Part shown: positions 61,663-64,000 of the stretch, one piece after another | Numbering within the stretch: the stretch's first letter is position 1 | How the letters are laid out: every line of letters begins with the position of its first letter | Assembly: GCF_014653945.1 (NCBI RefSeq) | Contig: NZ_BNAU01000004.1 | Span: 124,001-188,000 of the forward strand | Direction of reading: 5' to 3' | Length of the DNA stretch: 64,000 bases | Source of the DNA: Amycolatopsis deserti | Lineage (GTDB): Bacteria > Actinomycetota > Actinomycetes > Mycobacteriales > Pseudonocardiaceae | Program-made: the position numbers and the translations under genes | Notes under the pieces: model-generated | What the model was told of the DNA's origin: nothing | What the model saw: the letters and a program-made list of their open reading frames with translations, nothing else | Databases searched by the model: none

Positions 61663-62718
61663 ATGAGCACGGAACGCAAAGTCGCCCTGGTCGCCGGGGC
61701 GAACGGGGTCATCGGCCGCAATCTCGTCGACCACCTGGTCTCGCTCGGGGACTGGGAGGTGATCGGGCTCTCCCGGCGCGGCGGGGCGGACCGCGGCCGC
61801 GTCCGCCACCTCGCGGTCGACCTGCTCGACCCGGCCGACGCGCGGGACAAGCTCGGCGGGCTGACCGACGTGACGCACGTCTTCTACGCGGCCTACCAGG
61901 ACAAGCCGACGTGGGCCGAGCTGGTCGCGCCGAACGTCGGGATGCTGGTCAACCTCGTGGACGCGATCGAGCCGGTCGCGCGCGGGTTGCGGCACATCAG
62001 CCTCATGCAGGGCTACAAGGTCTACGGCGCGCACCTCGGCCCGTTCAAGACGCCGGCCCGCGAGGACGACGCCGGGCACCTGCCGCCGGAGTTCAACGTG
62101 GACCAGCAGAACTTCCTGGAGCAGCGGCAGCAGGGCAAGGCGTGGACGTGGTCGGCGCTGCGGCCGTCGGTGGTGTGCGGGTTCGCGCTCGGCAACCCGA
62201 TGAACCTGGCGACCGTGATCGCGGTCTACGCGTCGATCTCGAAGGAACTCGGTGTGCCGCTGCGGTTCCCGGGCAAGCCCGGCGCGTACACGTCGCTGCT
62301 GGAGATGACCGACGCCGGACTGCTCGCGAAGGCGACGGTGTGGGCGGCGACCGACGAGCGCTGCGGCAACCAGGCGTTCAACATCAACAACGGCGACCTG
62401 TTCCGGTGGAGCGAGCTGTGGCCGAAGCTGGCCCGGTGGTTCGACCTGGAGGTGGCGCCGCCGCTGCAGATGTCGCTGGAGACGGTCATGGCGGACAAGG
62501 AGCCGCTGTGGAACTCCATGCGTGAGCGGTACGGGCTGGAGCCGTCGTTCGGTGAGGTGTCCTCGTGGCGCTTCGGCGACTTCGTCTTCGGCTGGGACTA
62601 CGACGTGATCGCCGACGGGTCGAAGGCGCGCCGGTTCGGGTTCCACGAGTTCGTCGACACCGAGGAGATGTTCCTGTCGATCTTCGACGAGCTGCGCAAG
62701 CGTAAAGTGATCCCGTGA
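61663..62718 (+). CDS. NAD-dependent epimerase/SDR family protein (PRISE-like)
   Basis: 351 residues. Rossmann motif VAGANGVIGRNLVDHL, then VFYAAYQDKPTW, and the PRISE-type active-site YKVYGAHLGP (YxxxK replaced by a Y-containing loop) and WSALRPSVVCGFA. It resembles progesterone 5-beta-reductase/iridoid-synthase-like enone reductases common in actinobacteria. Substrate unknown. A small GTCCCG/CGGGAC hairpin lies between purC and this gene. Confidence 0.88.
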   Translation: MSTERKVALVAGANGVIGRNLVDHLVSLGDWEVIGLSRRGGADRGRVRHLAVDLLDPADARDKLGGLTDVTHVFYAAYQDKPTWAELVAPNVGMLVNLVDAIEPVARGLRHISLMQGYKVYGAHLGPFKTPAREDDAGHLPPEFNVDQQNFLEQRQQGKAWTWSALRPSVVCGFALGNPMNLATVIAVYASISKELGVPLRFPGKPGAYTSLLEMTDAGLLAKATVWAATDERCGNQAFNINNGDLFRWSELWPKLARWFDLEVAPPLQMSLETVMADKEPLWNSMRERYGLEPSFGEVSSWRFGDFVFGWDYDVIADGSKARRFGFHEFVDTEEMFLSIFDELRKRKVIP

Positions 62719-62734
62719 CGGCTAACCTGAACGC

Positions 62735-62992
62735 ATGAGCACTCCCGTGGAGTTCTACTGGCGCCCCGGCTGCGGGTTCTGCATGGCGTTGCGGGCCGGC
62801 CTGGAGCGGGCCGGCCTGCCGTTCACCGAGGTGAACATCTGGGAGGAGCCGGGAGCGGCCGAACGGGTCCGCGAGGCCGCGAACGGCAACGAGACGGTGC
62901 CGACGGTCTTCGTCGGCCCGACGGCGATGGTGAACCCCACCGTGGACGAGGTGCTGGACGCGGTGCGCGAGCACGCTCCCGAGCTGCTCTGA
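62735..62992 (+). CDS. Glutaredoxin-like protein (mycoredoxin type)
   Basis: 85 residues, thioredoxin fold with CxxC at C13-G-F-C16 (YWRPGCGFCM), cis-Pro segment TVPTVFVG and a closing helix. The size and the WRPGCGFC motif fit mycoredoxins, which reduce mycothiol mixed disulfides; the presence of mca in the window supports a mycothiol-using host. It begins 16 bp after the SDR stop and is likely in its operon. Confidence 0.9.
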   Translation: MSTPVEFYWRPGCGFCMALRAGLERAGLPFTEVNIWEEPGAAERVREAANGNETVPTVFVGPTAMVNPTVDEVLDAVREHAPELL

Positions 62993-62996
62993 CCCG

Positions 62997-63010
62997 ACCT
63001 ACCGGTAGGT
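62997..63010 (+). promoter_or_regulatory. Perfect TetR-type palindrome
   Basis: ACCTACCGGTAGGT is a perfect 14-bp palindrome directly before a TACAGT -10-like hexamer (63009-63014) and the GTG of the following TetR gene at 63022. The position predicts autorepression and a leaderless or near-leaderless transcript. Confidence 0.75.
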
Positions 63011-63021
63011 ACAGTGGAGCC

Positions 63022-63588
63022 GTGGACACCTCGGAGCGGCTGATCCGCAGCACCCAGGAGCTGCTGTGGGACCGCGGCTACGTCGGCACCAGCCCGAAGG
63101 CCATCCAGCAGCGGGCACAGGCCGGCCAGGGCAGCATGTACCACCACTTCAAGGGCAAGCCGGACCTCGCGCTCGCCGCGATCCGCCGCAGCGCCGAGGA
63201 ACTGCGGGCCGAGAGTGAGGTCGCGCTCGGCGGTGGCGGCACCGCGCTGGAGCGGATCGAGAAGTACCTCCGGCGGGAGCGGGACGTCCTGCGCGGGTGC
63301 CCGGTCGGGCGGCTGGCCCAGGACCCGGACATCATCGCCAGCGACGACCTGCGGCAGCCGGTGCACGAGACCTTCGACTGGCTCCGGCACCGGCTCGCCG
63401 AGGTCCTCGCGGACGGCGTCGCGCGCGACGAGCTGCCGGCGGACCTGGATCCGGAGGACACCGCGGCCACCGTCGCCGCGGTCGTGCAGGGCGGGTACGT
63501 GCTCGCCCGGGCGGCGAGTTCCCCGGAACCCTTCGAACGTGCGATTGACGGGGTGCGGAAGTTGCTAGGAGCGATTTCCCAACACTGA
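63022..63588 (+). CDS. TetR-family regulator
   Basis: 188 residues. Helix-turn-helix TSPKAIQQRAQAGQGSMYHH and a TetR_C domain with RGCPVGRLAQDP. The SMYHHFKGK recognition end and the RGCPVG motif suggest the YxaF/LmrA subgroup. GTG start; operator palindrome at 62997. The regulated genes could be the upstream SDR/glutaredoxin or itself. Confidence 0.9.
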   Translation: MDTSERLIRSTQELLWDRGYVGTSPKAIQQRAQAGQGSMYHHFKGKPDLALAAIRRSAEELRAESEVALGGGGTALERIEKYLRRERDVLRGCPVGRLAQDPDIIASDDLRQPVHETFDWLRHRLAEVLADGVARDELPADLDPEDTAATVAAVVQGGYVLARAASSPEPFERAIDGVRKLLGAISQH

Positions 63589-63695
63589 ACGTAATTTGGA
63601 CGCCGTTTTCCAGCCCCGCCTGCATCTCCGTCACCCGGTTGCGGTACAAATGCGCGCAACTGTCGGTATGCCTTCGCGTCCGAAAGGTGGGTCCG

Positions 63696-64000
63696 GTGAA
63701 CGACGAAGTGTCGGTGGCCGAACTGCTCGAGCGCGAGGGCTGGACGGAACAGCGGCGCGCGCCGAGACCCCGGTTCCAGGTGATGGCCGTGATGCTGGCC
63801 GTCGTCCTGGGGTGCGGGCTCGCCGCGATCCTGGTCAAGGTCGGCGCGGACACCCAGCCCACCGACGACGCCGCGCTGTTCAGCCTCCCGTCCGGGCCGA
63901 CCGGCGGCCTCGCCGGCGGCGGTGTCCCGGAAAACCCGCGCACGACCGAGCGCACCAACAGCTCGTCCCGGGTGGTGGTCACCAACCAGGCCACCGATGC
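63696..64000 (+). CDS. Membrane protein with VAELL motif, truncated at the window end
   Basis: 101 codons are visible before the window stops. N-terminal NDEVSVAELLEREGWTEQRR, then one membrane helix (VMAVMLAVVLGCGLAAILVK) and an external Ser/Thr/Pro/Gly-rich stretch. The VAELL opening matches that of the membrane protein at 34445. GTG start with AAAGGTGG upstream. Function unknown. Confidence 0.65.
   Translation, partial: MNDEVSVAELLEREGWTEQRRAPRPRFQVMAVMLAVVLGCGLAAILVKVGADTQPTDDAALFSLPSGPTGGLAGGGVPENPRTTERTNSSSRVVVTNQATD

Overview
The window is high-GC actinobacterial DNA that looks chromosomal. Gene content points to a member of the Pseudonocardiaceae, most likely close to Amycolatopsis; this is inferred from protein style and neighbourhood, not from a database match. 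The genes supporting this are a mycothiol S-conjugate amidase (Mca), a mycoredoxin-like protein, SepX/GlpR with Glp, an MprAB-type two-component system with an HtrA/PepD protease, AfsR-type regulators, ECF41 and ECF42 sigma factors, frequent GTG starts and several probable leaderless genes.

Layout. 1-10400: end of a PH-domain membrane protein, a SARP/AfsR regulator convergent with a DrrAB-type exporter, an ECF41 sigma factor divergent from an amidohydrolase and a bicupin, then a graveyard of broken genes (NTF2-like, LysR, ACT, and a GNAT gene split by a small inversion). 10470-24840: a conserved housekeeping block syntenic with the Mycobacterium tuberculosis Rv0981-Rv0996 region: tRNA-Ala, sepX/glpR, rimJ-like, glp (moeA-like), galU, 5-formyl-THF cyclo-ligase, CIRCE-controlled ruc, a SAF-domain protein, mscL, moaB2, htrA/pepD, mprB and mprA. 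Here galT and a DeoR regulator sit between htrA and mprB, and two tandem-repeat arrays fill intergenic gaps. 25049-29900: tRNA-Arg(CCT) followed by a visibly AT-richer island holding a frameshifted gene and a GmrSD-type (DUF262/DUF1524) nuclease carrying an alkyltransferase-like domain, probably an anti-phage locus.

30000-44120: DHFR-like protein divergent from an ATPase/LuxR regulator, a Ca2+/H+ antiporter, a membrane protein, an acyl-CoA synthetase, an intergenic region with two large nested palindromes, and a desaturase-ferredoxin reductase operon with its own TetR regulator. These are followed by small secreted or cytosolic proteins, an alpha/beta hydrolase and an MscS-related membrane protein. 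44929-64000: RNase Z, PucR and an aldehyde dehydrogenase, a DGPF protein with an ECF42 sigma factor, TetR with mca, rhomboid with a DUF3533-like membrane protein, and a run of regulator/enzyme pairs (MocR, HxlR, MarR, LysR with an MFS pump). The window ends with purC, an SDR, a glutaredoxin-like protein, another TetR and a truncated membrane protein.

A recurring theme is one-component regulators divergent from their likely target with a clear operator between them. Palindromes or repeats can be read upstream of drrA, ruc, htrA, mprA, deoR, sepX, mca, the MocR gene, the HxlR gene, the MFS gene and the last TetR. The most unusual items are the GmrSD-ATL island, the nested palindromes at 37154-37585, the inversion-split GNAT gene and the palindromic array at 50646-50917.
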